From: Perkinsus olseni
Lineage: Eukaryota; Perkinsozoa; Perkinsida; Perkinsidae
Assembly: GCA_013115135.1 (NCBI GenBank)
Contig: JABANP010000108.1
Coordinates: 1-64,000, forward strand
DNA: 64,000 bases
Reading direction: 5' to 3'
The notes below the pieces were generated by a model. It was not told where the DNA came from and did no database searches. It saw only the letters and a program-made list of their open reading frames with translations. A program made the position numbers and the translations under genes. Positions 1-10,792 of the stretch are shown here, piece by piece (the stretch's first letter is position 1; every line of letters starts with the position of its first letter).

Positions 1-371
1 TGATGCGTCCAACGGCCTAAGACTGATGTACGGGTTGTGACGGCTGTCTATTTATAGACAGTGATTGTCTATCTTTTGCGTGCGCGCAGCGAGAGCAGTG
101 CGCATGCGTGCAAAGCGCACACTACGCTTAGTATTACTATTATTTGAGACGAGTTTATGGTGATCTGAGAGTCGTGATGATTGTTCGAGTGGGTGTTTCA
201 TTATTGGCTCATTGTAGGCGGTTTGCCGTAAGACTTGTTTTGAGAGACTCCTTCTCTTATTTCGACGCTACTCCTCCCGTCGAGCGGCAGTACCTCATAC
301 ACAAGTTATCCGAAGGGCATTAACTACTTGAGCAGCGTGTTTGGGTTTTAGTGAAGTGGGTGACTACAACA
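1..371 (+). repeat. 5' LTR
   Basis: This is the direct repeat of 8528-8900. It starts TG and ends CA, the canonical LTR termini. An inverted motif around tctatttatagaca (about 47-60) includes a TATA-like core and is a candidate promoter. It differs from the 3' LTR by about four substitutions and a few one- to two-base indels in short runs. Confidence 0.93.
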
Positions 372-406
372 GAAAAACAAGTCTTATCCTCTTTCGACTA
401 CTATAA

Positions 407-667
407 TTGGCTGGTACTATCGGTACAACTATGTCGTCACGAGCGATGAGAGCGGCCCGTCGGGCCGACCAGCACTCTGACTCCGAGGAGGAGAGTGATA
501 GTCAAGAAGGTGATCGTCGTGAAGAACAAGAAGGGGAGGTTCCCGCTGCCGACGAGGAGCACCCCGAAGACGACGAGCACTCGGACGACGATGAACATGA
601 TGATGAGCGAGAGCACCCTGAGGGAGTGGGGGGCAGGACGAGGAGCACCCGAGGGGCGACGGTGTAG
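407..667 (+). CDS. Acidic N-terminal gag ORF of the retrotransposon
   Basis: This 86-codon frame opens 35 bp after the 5' LTR. It starts with a short Ala/Arg-rich segment (SRAMRAARRAD) and then becomes extremely acidic, with runs of Glu, Asp and His such as DEHSDDDEHDDERE. A second ATG at 431 would give a 78-residue version. The position makes it the likely start of gag. The frame closes at 667 and the next gag-like segment starts near 929 in another frame. It has no recognisable domain; it could also be a separate leader ORF. Confidence 0.5.
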   Translation: MAGTIGTTMSSRAMRAARRADQHSDSEEESDSQEGDRREEQEGEVPAADEEHPEDDEHSDDDEHDDEREHPEGVGGRTRSTRGATV

Positions 668-681
668 CTGAGGATCCGGAA

Positions 682-829
682 AGGCCTGGCGGCAACCGGA
701 CCCCTAACGTCGACCTCTATGACGACCCCGACGCTGTAGATCCGGTAAAGGCCTGGCGGCAACCGGGATCTTGACGCCCACTCCCAGGACAGCGAGAGAA
801 CTGTGGAACCGGTGAGGCCTGGCGGCAAC
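682..829 (+). repeat. Three spaced copies of aggcctggcggcaac
   Basis: The 15-mer occurs at 682-696, 749-763 and 815-829, spaced 67 and 66 bp apart, with similar flanks (ccgg before, ccgg after two of them). The nine bases ggcggcaac also sit directly against the 3' LTR at 8519-8527. Function unknown. Confidence 0.75.
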
Positions 830-928
830 GCCACCCCCTCTATCTACCGCGCCGACCACTACAGATCGGACGGCATCCACTTTGACGCGGGTTCGTACTG
901 AGGTATACTCGGGTCATTAAAGGAGCAC

Positions 929-1130
929 ATGGTTCAGGGTTCTTCGCTGTCGGGTATGTTACGAGTGGTATCTACACCTCATCTCCCTCCGGAGATGGAC
1001 AATCAGTTAGCAAAGATATATAAGACGGTGAACTTCGGTGAGGCAAAATGTTATGAGAAAGGTCCGCCAATGGAATTGGTGTCAATCTATTTGGTCACTG
1101 GTGGACGCAGGGTTTTCCTTCGAGCGCTAT
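929..1130 (+). pseudogene. Gag segment upstream of the inserted fold-back element
   Basis: The frame reads PPEMDNQLAKIYKTVNFGEA and has the composition of the rest of gag. It runs out in a T-rich segment at about 1130, where the fold-back element begins. Gag-like sequence resumes near 3350 in another frame. I infer one gag split by insertion. Confidence 0.5.
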
Positions 1131-3355
1131 TATTTCTTTTCCAATTCTTTCTTCCCGGAAAGAGAGGAAAGAAACAATGTTCGGATTTCTTCCTGGCATC
1201 ATTGTGCAAGTTTCTTTCGAGGGTTTAATGCGATGGTCTGATCCATGGCTGATCTTAAAAAAATCAGACGAATGGATCAGGTCTTGATTCTTTCCACTAT
1301 TTTCCTGAGTTTTGCCTCGAGTACCGTTTGTCACGATCAAGTGAGTGATCCACGGATCCGAATCGCTATCCATGGATCAGATCGCGCGTGGATCTCATAT
1401 TTGAGGATCAGAATACTTGTTTATGGCTCAGCTGAGGGAGTCGACGGATCAGGTCCCAGCGGGACCTCCCACGGATCGGAGCACGTAGGCCTTAGATTTT
1501 GGCACGGCTAGGCCAAACGATGCGAGTCTGGCTCTCTTGGCTCATTGGTCGCGTATCGATCGGCGTCGGGCTAAACAGCCCGGCAGGTGAGGTCATCTGT
1601 CGGACAATCGAACGATCCAGGTTCTATACTCATCGTCGACAATTTAGATTACTGTTCTAAGACCCAGGGAGATAAGGATCAGATTAAGTTGAGGGTATCG
1701 CTAAGGAATGGCGCCGTAACAGGATCGGGCCTCTGTAACACGGTAAAGCAGAGTGATTCTGTGCGTGAGACGATTTTCGGATCATGCACTCGTACCTTTG
1801 AATGATTCGAATAACCTACTTTGATCCACTGAGCTAGTGGATCATGGATCACCGAAATTTCTCAGCGAGGCCGGGAATTTCTCAGATCCGCGATCCACGG
1901 ATCACGGATCACGAATTTGTCTCACGGATCGAGGATCAGAATCAAAAATCTGGATCACGCGTGATCTGGATCACGAATCGCGTATCAGGATCGTGGATCA
2001 AGATTCCGGCTCATGCATCAAGGTTCAGGATCAGGAATCACGGATCAGATTCGTTATTGCGGGATCTGGATCAGACTTTTCGGATCTTGGTGTGATCTGG
2101 TTCACGGAGCCGGATCAATAGTGTTTTCGGACGGCGGCCGCTAGCTCGAGGAGCCTATTCAATAGATCGTGACGATCTGATCGTCTGGTAGCGAACGTAA
2201 TGCATTCCCAGTCGTTGAGTCACTCAACTCCGGATATCAACACGTGTGTTCGCCATGAGTGTGATGCGGTGACAGCTAGATTCAAGAAAATTTAATTAGT
2301 AATTAATGAGATTACTAATGTAATAATTGAGTCCTGTCATTTTGGTTCACGAGTCGCAGGGAAGGGAATTCCTCGTGCTCACCCCTGCAGCCACGCCGTA
2401 GCGGCAGCAGGTAGAGGTATGCGGATCCTGATCCATGGATCTGTGCGATGATCCGAAAACACTATTGATCCGGCTCCATGAACCAGATCACACTAAGATC
2501 CGAAAAAGTCTGATCCAGATCCCGCAATAACGAATCTGATCCGTGATTCCTGATCCTGAACCTTGATGCATGAGCCGGAATCTTGATCCACGATCCTGAT
2601 ACGCGATTCGTGATCCAGATCACGCGTGAACCAGCATGATTCTGATCCTTGATCCGTGAGGCAAATTCGTGATCCGTGATCCGTGGATCGCGGAGTCACG
2701 AGAAATTTTCGGCCTCGTTGAAATTTCTGTGATCCATGATCCACTAGCTCGGTGGATCAAGTAGGTTATCCGAATCATTTCAAAGGTACGAGTGCATGAT
2801 GCGAAAAGTCGTCTCACGCACAGAATCACTCTGCTTTAGCGTGTTACAGAGGCCCGATCCTGTTACGGCGCCATTCCTTAGCGGTACCCTCGAGGTTGAT
2901 CTGATCCTTGATCTCCCTGGGTCTGAGGGACAGTAATAATCTAAATTGTCAGCGGTGAGGATTGAACCTGGGATCGTTCGATTATCCAGCTGACGACCTA
3001 ACCTGCCGGGCTGTTTAGCCCGATGCTGAAATCGATACGCGACGAATGAGCCAGAGAGCCAGACTCGCACCGCTTGGCCTAAGCGGTATGGGAAATTCTA
3101 AGGCCTACGTGCTCCGATCCGTGGGGACATGATCCGTCGACTCCCTTGGCTGAGTCATAAAGCAGTGACTACTGGTCCTCAAATATAGAGATCCACGTGC
3201 GATCCAGATCCATGGATGAAGTGGTCGGATTCGTGGATCACCCACTTGATCGTGACAAACGGTACTCGAGACAAAGAAACTCAAGAAATGGGAAAGGAAA
3301 TGGAAAGAAATGGGTAGGAAGAAACTATCGCTTTGTTTCCGGGGGAAAGAACCTA
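1130..3355. mobile_element. Long fold-back (inverted-repeat) element inside gag
   Basis: Two arms of roughly 0.85-1 kb are inverted copies. The left arm is at about 1283-2125 and the right arm at about 2440-3290, separated by ~320 bp. Landmarks are cgagtaccgtttgtcacgat at 1319 and its reverse complement near 3250, and the gggctaaacagcccggcagg block at 1569 with its complement near 3010. The inner parts of the arms are dense in ggatcacggatc-type words. The outer ~150 bp of each arm are more diverged and T-rich, so the termini are uncertain. No transposase is present. The arms hold an A-box-like TGGCTCATTGG and a B-box-like GGTTCAATCC, but no tRNA folds. It is best described as a fold-back or MITE-like insertion. 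Confidence 0.8.
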
Positions 3356-4420
3356 AGGTGGACGTGGTATCGAAGAAGGCGAGATCGACCTTGAGTACGG
3401 CGACAGGCAACGCCTTTATGGAGGCCCTTGAGAAGCACGTGATAGAGTTGGAGGAGTATTACGCCTTCGACGTGGCGCTGGTTACTTGCATCATTTTGGG
3501 TATTTTTTTGGTGACGAGCGCGCGGACCCTAGCGACCAGGCGCGTGTCAACGTGGCGATTGACATTTACCTCTCTACCCTGGGGATGATGTGGCATCGGT
3601 GTTGGCTAAAGGTGGGAGTCTACAGGGTTACCCACAGGCTCCGACGCCCACGACCGAACAGGAGACGGCCGCTCTAAGCTCGGTTGGCTGCGACGGATAT
3701 GGTGGCATGGGAGAGTGCTTGGCGAGGTTTATTTGGTTTGGCGGTTGCTTCCATTACGAAGGGCCGGGTTTCTATGCAAACTTATCAAAGAGGCTCACCG
3801 CGAGTGGCAGGCTGTGAAGCAAGGCGATGGTTCGTTGGATGCATACTTATGTATGGAGCGGAAGAAGTTCAAGGCCTTATCCAACGTGTGTGGCTATTTG
3901 AGAGCCAATCCCCTTCGGCATCTCAGAGGGGTGCTCATCTTACAGAATGTCCGATCTGACTATGCGGAGGCATTCAGTGCTTATCTACAGCGTGAACAGT
4001 TGGATGCTGCTGACGTCGAGTACCTCAGGTCTGTGAGTGGTTACAGCAGTACGATTCCCTATCGGCTAAGAAGTTCCCCTGGGAGAAGTCGGCTGAGACT
4101 GTGGCCAAGACTGGTGGTAAGGACAACGAAGGATATCGAGCGGGTTACAATAAGAACAATGGTTATGGGAAGAATTCTGGTGGTGGTAATGGTGGTTATG
4201 CAGAAGGGCTCCGGGGGCGGTTCCACTCAAGGGGTGGAGCTACCTTGGTGCCGGATCCCAATCTAATTCATCTATGAAGGGTAAAGGGTGGTGCGGCTAT
4301 CCGTCCGTTGGCTGAGGCGTCTAACGTCAAGGTTAAGTGCGACCACTGTAAACGGTTCGGCCACAGCAAGGACAAGTGTTGGAAGCTACACCCTGAACAA
4401 CGCCCCTAAGACTAAGGATG
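3310..4420 (+). pseudogene. Gag (capsid part and zinc knuckle), frameshifted
   Basis: Gag resumes after the fold-back insertion in at least three frames (about 3340-3490, 3500-3680 and 3790-4070). The longest stretch contains SLDAYLCMERKKFKALSNVC and DYAEAFSAYLQREQL. A CCHC zinc knuckle, C-x2-C-x4-H-x4-C, is encoded at 4338-4379 (CDHCKRFGHSKDKC). The knuckle marks the nucleocapsid end of gag. Breaks fall partly at homopolymers, so some may be sequencing errors. Confidence 0.75.
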
Positions 4421-4499
4421 GTGACAAGGCGGTGAAGTCCTTTGCGGAGAGAGGAGGCCATTTGTGGGGACTACTGGTGACTGCTTATAAGGCGACGAC

Positions 4500-4934
4500 T
4501 CGTGTGGTCCAGGACATCTACTTGGCTCCGGATACTGGCTCTGGGGGAGACCCTGGTTCCTGAGGCGATTGCTAAAATCGGTTGGTACCAAGTGGACGAG
4601 GCTGAAAAGACCCCGGGCTATTCAAGGTATTGGAGGCCAGGTGTACAAGTTGGAGTGGCAGGTTACCTTGGAGGTGTCTATTGGTGGGAAGAGGTGCCGG
4701 GTATCTGGTCTGGTATTTCCCCAAGATTTCCTGGAAGGCGTCCCTACAGTGCTGCTGGGGTGGGAAGGGCATCCCCAGGACTTAGAGGCCGTGGTGTCTA
4801 TTCCCCAATCGGCTTTTACGAGTGGACTCCTGGGGGTGACTGTGCCGCTAATCTTGTTGACCGGGGAAGCTGATCGTCCCGCTATATCGGCTATGGCCCT
4901 GGAGTGCCGCCCCTTGGACGGAGTCGGTTATTGA
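4500..4934 (+). pseudogene. Retroviral-type aspartic protease
   Basis: The active-site motif DTGS is encoded at 4531-4542, preceded by IYLAP. A run of five G follows (4544-4548), and the reading continues best in another frame as VPEAIAKIGWYQVD. Further on, EGVPTVLLGWEGHP resembles the conserved hydrophobic-G segment near the end of such proteases. It lies between the gag zinc knuckle and the reverse transcriptase, as expected. At least one frameshift is present. Confidence 0.7.
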
Positions 4935-4994
4935 TAAGAGGTTGAAGACGTGGTCTTTCCCCAAGGTCTATGCGAAGAGACGTAAGGACTGTGT

Positions 4995-5793
4995 GTGCCT
5001 CCGAGGGCACGGCCTTACCCGCCTAAGTCAAGAGAAGAGGCCAATGTGACTACTTGGCTTGTGGACTATATGTTGCAAGATGGAATTTTTTTGAAGAGGT
5101 ATATCCTACTAAAGAGGCTACTTTCCATAATGTCTATTTTTAATCCGGTTTTCGTTGTACCTAAGTTCAAAGGGCCCCAAGACCCGAGGGATAATTAAGT
5201 CTAACGTTAGAGATTTCTATCGCTTGGTATTGGATGCAGCGAGGCCTTCTAATGCCGCCACTTCTGACTTTACCCCGGGTTCGGGCTGGGTAGATTATAC
5301 CCCCGGTGTTATGCAGGCTTTGGGCAAGATCGATAGCTCTAAGCCCAAAGTACTTTATGAAGATGGACATGCATACCAAGCTTTTTGGTGTATGGAGTAT
5401 GCTACCGATGATGATATGGAGACTCAGAGTTTGTTCGGAGCGGTGGTGACTGGTCCTGGTGGTAAGATGCGTTACTTCTTACATCGTAAGTTGGTTATGG
5501 GATGGAAGCATTCGAGTGCATGGTGGTTCTCTGGGTTGGTGAATCTCTTGGAGACAGTGGTTCCCGAGCTCAAAGACTATTTGGTTCCGTATGTGGACGA
5601 TATCTTGGTGGTGGCTAGCAGCCCTGAGGGGAGTGTCGACGCGTTTTTCGCCTTGGTCGTCTATGCGTTGGAAGGAGCTGGCTTGGAGTTGCCCCCATCT
5701 AAAGAGATCGTCGGAGCCTCGAGAATTCATCGACTTCCTCTCCTTGGAATTATCAGCCGATGGTTGGAGGTTGTCGGCGAAGTCAGTAAGTGA
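4995..5793 (+). CDS. Reverse transcriptase domain of the LTR element
   Basis: Two overlapping frames cover the domain: 4995-5198 (NPVFVVPKFKGP, the fingers region) and 5155-5793. The second carries the catalytic motif YVDD at 5590-5601, in the context LVPYVDDILVVAS. The frame then closes at 5793, and homologous reading continues one frame over as EFIDFLSLELSADGW, which marks a frameshift near 5720-5790. The domain copies the element RNA into DNA. The RNase H and integrase domains follow directly. Confidence 0.85.
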
Positions 5794-5799
5794 CTTGGC

Positions 5800-6640
5800 G
5801 GACGTGTTGCGGAGTTACCCAGAGACAGTGGGTTCGCTGAGATCTGCTTTAGGGGGTGATCAAGTACTGCAAGACAGGCTTCTCAACTCTCAAGGCTGAT
5901 GTTTCCCTCTCGGCGTTGTTGGCCCCTTTCAATGACTTGTTGGCGAGCTTCCGACCGACGTCCGTAAAAAGTACGAAGGTGTCTTTAACCCCGGCGTTGA
6001 AGCGAGCATGGTCTGACCTGTTCGACTACTGCCATAACCGTCTTCATGCTTGGCACGGCTTGGGTGAAATTCTACAAGAGGACATGGTCTGGTTACTGAT
6101 GACGGATACCAGTCCGATAGCGACCAGTGCGACGCTCTGGCGAGTCCCTAGAGTACAAGTCCCTAGAGTTCGAGAGCTGGGAGACGAGGCCTTCCAGCAA
6201 GACGACTTTACGGGTCAGCTGGTATTCACTTCGGCGAGAAACTGACGAAGGCCCAGTCGAAGTGGGTTAACTTTGACCGCGAGATGTACGGCGTGATCCG
6301 AGGGATGGCGATCGTTAAGGACGTGGTCATGGGTAGCTATGATTGGTCTAAGGTGGGGATGGATCCCCAACCTGTGCATCTGATAGTGGGTAACGATAAC
6401 ACCACGGCTTTGGGCCGTTTATTGGCTCAAGGGGTGACCTCAACTGGAAGTACTATCCAGAGGCAGAGGTGGACGAGATGGTATGGAGAGATCGCGGATC
6501 TCACGCACCTGATCCCCCTCGAGTATATGCATGTTCCGGGACGCCGGAACTGGCTATGTGATTTCTTCTCTCGTTTTACGGGAGAGCTATGCAGTCCAGT
6601 GTCGACCGAGGCCGAGGGAAGACAGTAAGTTATTCCTATG
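5800..6640 (+). pseudogene. RT connection and RNase H region
   Basis: Readings in successive frames (5740-5899, 5856-6245, 6284-6628) show the usual gypsy order: a thumb/connection segment (SDLADVLRSYPETVGSLRSA), then VWLLMTDTSP as the first RNase H acidic strand, then NFDREMYGVIRGMAIVKD and VHLIVGNDNTTALGRLLAQG. RNase H removes the RNA strand of the hybrid. Two or three frameshifts break the reading. Catalytic residues are inferred from position only. Confidence 0.65.
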
Positions 6641-7991
6641 TATGGCCATCTGTGATCAGGACGATCAAGAAGACGTCTCACGGGTGGAGCGCGTCAATGA
6701 GGACGACGACATATCCCTTGGAGGCGAGGTCCGAGGAGGACTAGGGTTGGCTCCCAATGAAGGGGAGTACCCCACCAGTAATGATCCGTCCGAGATGTTG
6801 GGCGACCTCATCAAGAACAACGAGGCTCTAAGGTCCCAACTTATCCAACTGTACAAGGCCGATGCCGTTACCGAGATCAACAAGGTTCGACTCTGTGACG
6901 TTCATGCTACTTCGCTAACAGGAGGTGTTTACTCGGTGGGCGAGGACGGTCTGATCTACAAGTTGGTTTGTTATCGCGGAGAATTCCGCAGAGTTATTGT
7001 CATTCCTAGAGGGACTCTCGAGGAGAGTTTGATCTACTGGGTTGATAAGAGTTACGTACCTTCCCTACGACGAGATTTGGTAGGTTTGGTGCATCATGTG
7101 AGCGGACACGGAGATGTCCGAGCTGCGTTGAAGGCGCTGCGCAAGTATGTTTGGTGGCCTGGTATGTCTGGTGAAGTGACGAGGGTGATTCAGGCCTGTA
7201 GTTCGTGTTGGGAGACCAAGGCTGGTGCGGATTTGGATACCCCGCCGAACCCAAGGGCTCCGACGGTGGAGAGATTCGACATTGTGCACAGCGACTTCGG
7301 TCATCCTCCGACTGGTTTGGCGCAGGCTAGCGACCCTTCATACGTGGCATTTCTTCTGTTGGTATGTGGTGGTAGCGGTTATGTGGTTTCTTCCCCGGTG
7401 GTCAGCGAGGATGCCGGCTCCTTCGTTCGAGTACTGGCGGAGAAGTGGATATGCTACTTTGGAGTACCAAAAACTTTGGTGAGTGATGGCGGGCCCGCGT
7501 ATCGGTCCCGCGTCACGGAGATGATGGCGTCACTGCTGGGATTCCGGTGTCACCGGGTACTGGGGTATAACCCGCAAGGGAATGGCCTTGCGGAACGGTC
7601 GGTAGGCCTGATTAAGATGTTCATGGACCGACTTCCCCGAGCTCTACCCTGGGACTACGCTCTGACCTTGGCTACTTATTATCATAATCATGCGGTTGGT
7701 CAGGGGCCGATGCCCGGTCCAGCGGAGTGCGCGTTGGGTGTGAGCCGAGGCCCCCTCCACTTGTTCTTTGGGGGTTTGGCAAGCTCTATGGATGGTAAGA
7801 AGGTGCAGACTTCGGGAGGTTCTCACTTGGTCGAGGTCATCCGAGAGATCTGCCGAGAACATCTTGACGATGCGGGGTACTTGAGGTTCGAGCGAGCAAC
7901 GAGGTCAGGGGATTCCAAGAGTTCCCCACCTTTGCTCCCGGGTACGAAGGTTACCTGGAGGAGGGAAACCGAGTGGATTCGGCGGTGGTGA
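6531..7991 (+). CDS. Integrase of the LTR element
   Basis: This open frame of 486 codons contains a complete integrase. The zinc-binding HHCC region reads LVHHVSGHGDVRAALKALRK and then CSSCWETK. The catalytic core has FDIVHSDFGHP (first D), LVSDGGPAYRS (second D) and NPQGNGLAERSVGLIK (E), the D,D,E triad of retroviral integrases. The frame overlaps the end of the RNase H reading, as expected for a gag-pol polyprotein, so the ATG at 6531 is probably not a true start. This is the best preserved part of the element. Confidence 0.92.
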   Translation: MFRDAGTGYVISSLVLRESYAVQCRPRPREDSKLFLCMAICDQDDQEDVSRVERVNEDDDISLGGEVRGGLGLAPNEGEYPTSNDPSEMLGDLIKNNEALRSQLIQLYKADAVTEINKVRLCDVHATSLTGGVYSVGEDGLIYKLVCYRGEFRRVIVIPRGTLEESLIYWVDKSYVPSLRRDLVGLVHHVSGHGDVRAALKALRKYVWWPGMSGEVTRVIQACSSCWETKAGADLDTPPNPRAPTVERFDIVHSDFGHPPTGLAQASDPSYVAFLLLVCGGSGYVVSSPVVSEDAGSFVRVLAEKWICYFGVPKTLVSDGGPAYRSRVTEMMASLLGFRCHRVLGYNPQGNGLAERSVGLIKMFMDRLPRALPWDYALTLATYYHNHAVGQGPMPGPAECALGVSRGPLHLFFGGLASSMDGKKVQTSGGSHLVEVIREICREHLDDAGYLRFERATRSGDSKSSPPLLPGTKVTWRRETEWIRRW

Positions 7992-8530
7992 TAAAGGCTC
8001 CAGACAGAGGCGGTGAGGTTCCCGAGGCCATTCACAAGTACGTGCATGCTGATCCTGATGCGAAGACGGTTTGGGTACGTACTCATGGAGGCGTCGAGCA
8101 GAGGGTCCCTTATCGGCAGTTGTCTGTGAGAGCTGAGGAGATCGAGTTTCGTGATCAGCCGATGCACGGAAGTCCGGTCACTCTAGCCCAGTTGAAGGCT
8201 GGAGAGTACGCTGTCGCGAACGTCAACTATGGTAAGAAGGCTCCCGCTTTCGTGATCGTCAGGGTGGAGGAAAAGTTCAAGTCTGACGTAGACGTGCAAG
8301 TCTATGATATGGAGCCGTCAACGGAGGTCTTCAGGCCCTTGTACACGGATCGTAGCCACGGACACTTCCGCCTACAACCAGAACGAGGTTTCCGTCTGTA
8401 CAGGGTGCGGTTGCCGACGAGTTGCTTCCGAAGTGGTAGCTTTGGTATGACGAAGAGGATGAAGATTCCGGCAGAGGTCATGCGGCGTCTGTCTGAGATC
8501 GGAGTGTCCCTAGCTCCGGGCGGCAACTGA
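7973..8530 (+). CDS. C-terminal pol extension ending at the 3' LTR
   Basis: A 185-codon frame overlaps the end of the integrase frame by 19 bp in another phase and stops within the first three bases of the 3' LTR. It continues the integrase C-terminal region, so a frameshift near 7970 is likely. No chromodomain is recognisable. The protein is basic in places (KVTW in the previous frame, then RMKIPAEVMRRL). Confidence 0.65.
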   Translation: MDSAVVIKAPDRGGEVPEAIHKYVHADPDAKTVWVRTHGGVEQRVPYRQLSVRAEEIEFRDQPMHGSPVTLAQLKAGEYAVANVNYGKKAPAFVIVRVEEKFKSDVDVQVYDMEPSTEVFRPLYTDRSHGHFRLQPERGFRLYRVRLPTSCFRSGSFGMTKRMKIPAEVMRRLSEIGVSLAPGGN

Positions 8531-8900
8531 TGCGTCCAACGGCCTAAGACTGATGTACGGGTTGTGACGGCTGTCTATTTATAGACAGTGATTGTCTATC
8601 TTTTGCGTGCGCGCAGCGAGAGCAGTGCGCATGCGTGCAAAGCGCACACTACGCTTAGTATTACTATTATTTGAGACGAGTTTATGGTGATCTGAGAGTC
8701 GTGATGATTGTTCGAGTGGGTGTTTCATTATTGGCTCATTGTAGGCAGTTTGCCATAAGACTTGTTTTTGAGAGAGACTCCTTCTCTTATTTCGACGCTA
8801 CTCCTCCCGTCGAGCGGCAGTACCTCATACACAAGTTATCCGAAGGGTATTAACTACTTGAGCAGCGTGTTTGGGTTTAGTGAAGTGGGTGACTACAACA
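8528..8900 (+). repeat. 3' LTR
   Basis: This is the direct repeat of 1-371, with the same TG...CA ends. It follows the pol stop without a gap. Small indels in T and GA runs and a few substitutions separate it from the 5' copy, which suggests a recent insertion. Confidence 0.93.
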
Positions 8901-10792
8901 CGAGGTGAAACGCCACTGTACGGATGATCACCAAGTGGTGTGACTAGTACCGAGGAGTTGTGTATCAAAAGTACGCTGTTCGCAAACTGACCTGTATCAC
9001 TGCAGAAGTTCCAAGAATCCTCTGGTGTGCGGTGCCGCACGAGCAATCGGGTGTTTCAAGATTTCCCACTGCCGACTCGGCACTGCCGAGTCGGCGAATG
9101 ATGAAATCGGATGACGATAATTCTACGGCCGGCGATAGCCCACCCAGGCGGTGCGTTGCGTTGCTGCCAAAAACCTGCTGGGCGGCCCAGCCCGGGCCAC
9201 CTTCTCACAGGCCAGACAAGCCCGTGGCACCCGGCCTCTGCTATGGCGCACGCCACAGGCTTGCTGGCCTACCACCCAACGCCTGGAACGGAAGAGTAAC
9301 GGATTAAATATTAACACTGTTAATTTAACAGTATTGATTCAACATTGAAGGGAGAAAGGTCGAAACTGCCAACTCACAGCCCGAATAGCGGGTGTCAGCG
9401 AGCTGGTTCTTCAAGAGACGACCGAACCGCTGTCTGGTGTTTCATGGTGAAACACGATGAAACTTTCATCGCATCATTCGCCAGACTGGACTCCAGTCAC
9501 TGGAGTACTGTCACTTGTTCGATCATGGAACTTCGAAGGTCAATGTAAGAAGTGGAGTACTGTCACTGGTTCGATGTCAGTGTAAGAACCGGAAGCTGGG
9601 TCACTCATCAGATTGGCGGCAAGGGTATCCCCATGAATTGGTCATTTCAGCCGTACTGTCACAGTATTGCTGTCGTCACGACAGCGTCGTGACAGTTAGC
9701 CTCCCACGACAGCGTCGTAGGGAGCTGACTTCGAGCGCTTTTTCTGCAAGGAATGTTGTACGACACTAAGCATGAGCATGGCGCACTGAGCAGATCCCCA
9801 GCGCTCGCATGAAGTGCCAGAGGCGGCCTCTTAGAGGCCGCGGAGCGTGCCGCTTAGAACAGCTAAGAAGCTAAACGCGAGCGCACACTAGCGTTGGCTT
9901 GCTCTGGGGACATGCTGCTCTCCGCAGCGAATGATGCTTCCTCCTCCGTCCAAGCTCACAACGCGTCAAGTATAAGATGTATGCATCGATATTTAGAGTG
10001 TTGTCTTCTGATAGGTATTCGCTCAACATAATGGTGAAATGAAGGACTGAAAGAAGCCTGATGCTCCGAGCATCAGCATCGATGGATCAGTGGTAACCTT
10101 ATCTGGCGGGGCGAGAGAGCAAAAGAGACACATACACCGGAGTAACGAAATACTATCAATAATCAATAATTGGCCATCGCGCATGCCCTCACCATCATCC
10201 CAACATAATAGTAACTATTGAGGCTACACGGAATCACGTCGTGTTAAACTCTTATTGATGTGTTCGTCACTATGTCTCCTGTGCTAGGCTAGCACGCAAT
10301 CATAGCTAGAGTCTCCTTCCGACGTCACGTCGGTTGTATCCATTGCTATCCCGATTTTCTCCATAGATGTCCTCATCCTATCTCACCAATGCAGTATCTG
10401 TTGGCGTGGAGGTGCTACGCACCCTGTACACTCCGGGCTGATATTCTAGTATTGCTTTTCTATTCATTAGATCCCTGAAACCAGTGCAACTTTGACCCAA
10501 TTTTTTTCAACATGTGGCGCCAAGTCCGTGCGTGCGAGTTGGCCCGACCATCGAGACACGGTCAATTAGCGCATAGCTGTAAAGCGGCCAAACGCTTAGG
10601 ATATATCCATTCTTTGACTCGCCTCGGGTAGCGTCGGGTTGCGTGACAAGTTGTCGCTGACAACCACGTCACGGATATGCACAGATGCATGGCAACGTCG
10701 ATTGCCAGCGCGGAGGGAATCATTCGGAAATATAGGTTCTCGCCTGCATTGGCTCGCCCATTTCGCTATCAAGCTCAGCTTGTTGTACCAAC
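8901..10792. other. Intergenic stretch with many short palindromes, no gene seen
   Basis: I find no convincing coding sequence here. Perfect hairpins with minimal loops include 9071-9095 (12-bp arms around GCCGACTCGGCA, one-base loop), 9316-9332 (8-bp arms ACTGTTAA) and 9675-9693 (GTCACGAC, loop AGC). The word ACGACAGCGTCGT occurs at 9678-9690 and 9706-9718. A local duplication of ggagtactgtcact occurs near 9500 and 9554. Confidence 0.7.

Larger units (their letters stand above)
1..8900 (+). mobile_element. Ty3/gypsy-order LTR retrotransposon, frameshifted
   Basis: Two LTRs about 98% identical (1-371 and 8528-8900) begin TGATGC and end TACAACA. They enclose, in order, a gag with a zinc knuckle, an aspartic protease (DTGS), a reverse transcriptase (YVDD), RNase H and an integrase (HHCC plus D,D,E). 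PR-RT-RH-IN is the Ty3/gypsy (or BEL) order. Gag and the start of pol fall in several frames, while the integrase frame of 486 codons is open. A fold-back element interrupts gag. The left target-site duplication cannot be seen because the window starts at the LTR. No clear polypurine tract precedes the 3' LTR and no obvious tRNA-primer site follows the 5' LTR. The element is probably recent but no longer autonomous, unless some homopolymer indels are assembly errors. Confidence 0.93.

Noticed and set aside
429..834. Ser-rich minus-strand ORFs opposite the acidic gag ORF
   Set aside because: They are antisense shadows of the Glu/Asp-rich frame and have no features of their own.
2935..3060. tRNA gene on the minus strand (B-box-like GGTTCAATCC, A-box-like TGGCTCATT)
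   Set aside because: The T-arm stem does not pair and no acceptor stem or anticodon arm can be drawn. I treat the boxes as part of the fold-back element.
6418..6435. ttggctcaagg as a possible second spliced leader
   Set aside because: Only 10 bases match, and it lies inside the RNase H coding region of the retrotransposon.
8671..8853. 60-codon ORF inside the 3' LTR
   Set aside because: The matching frame in the 5' LTR is broken by indels, so it is unlikely to be coding.
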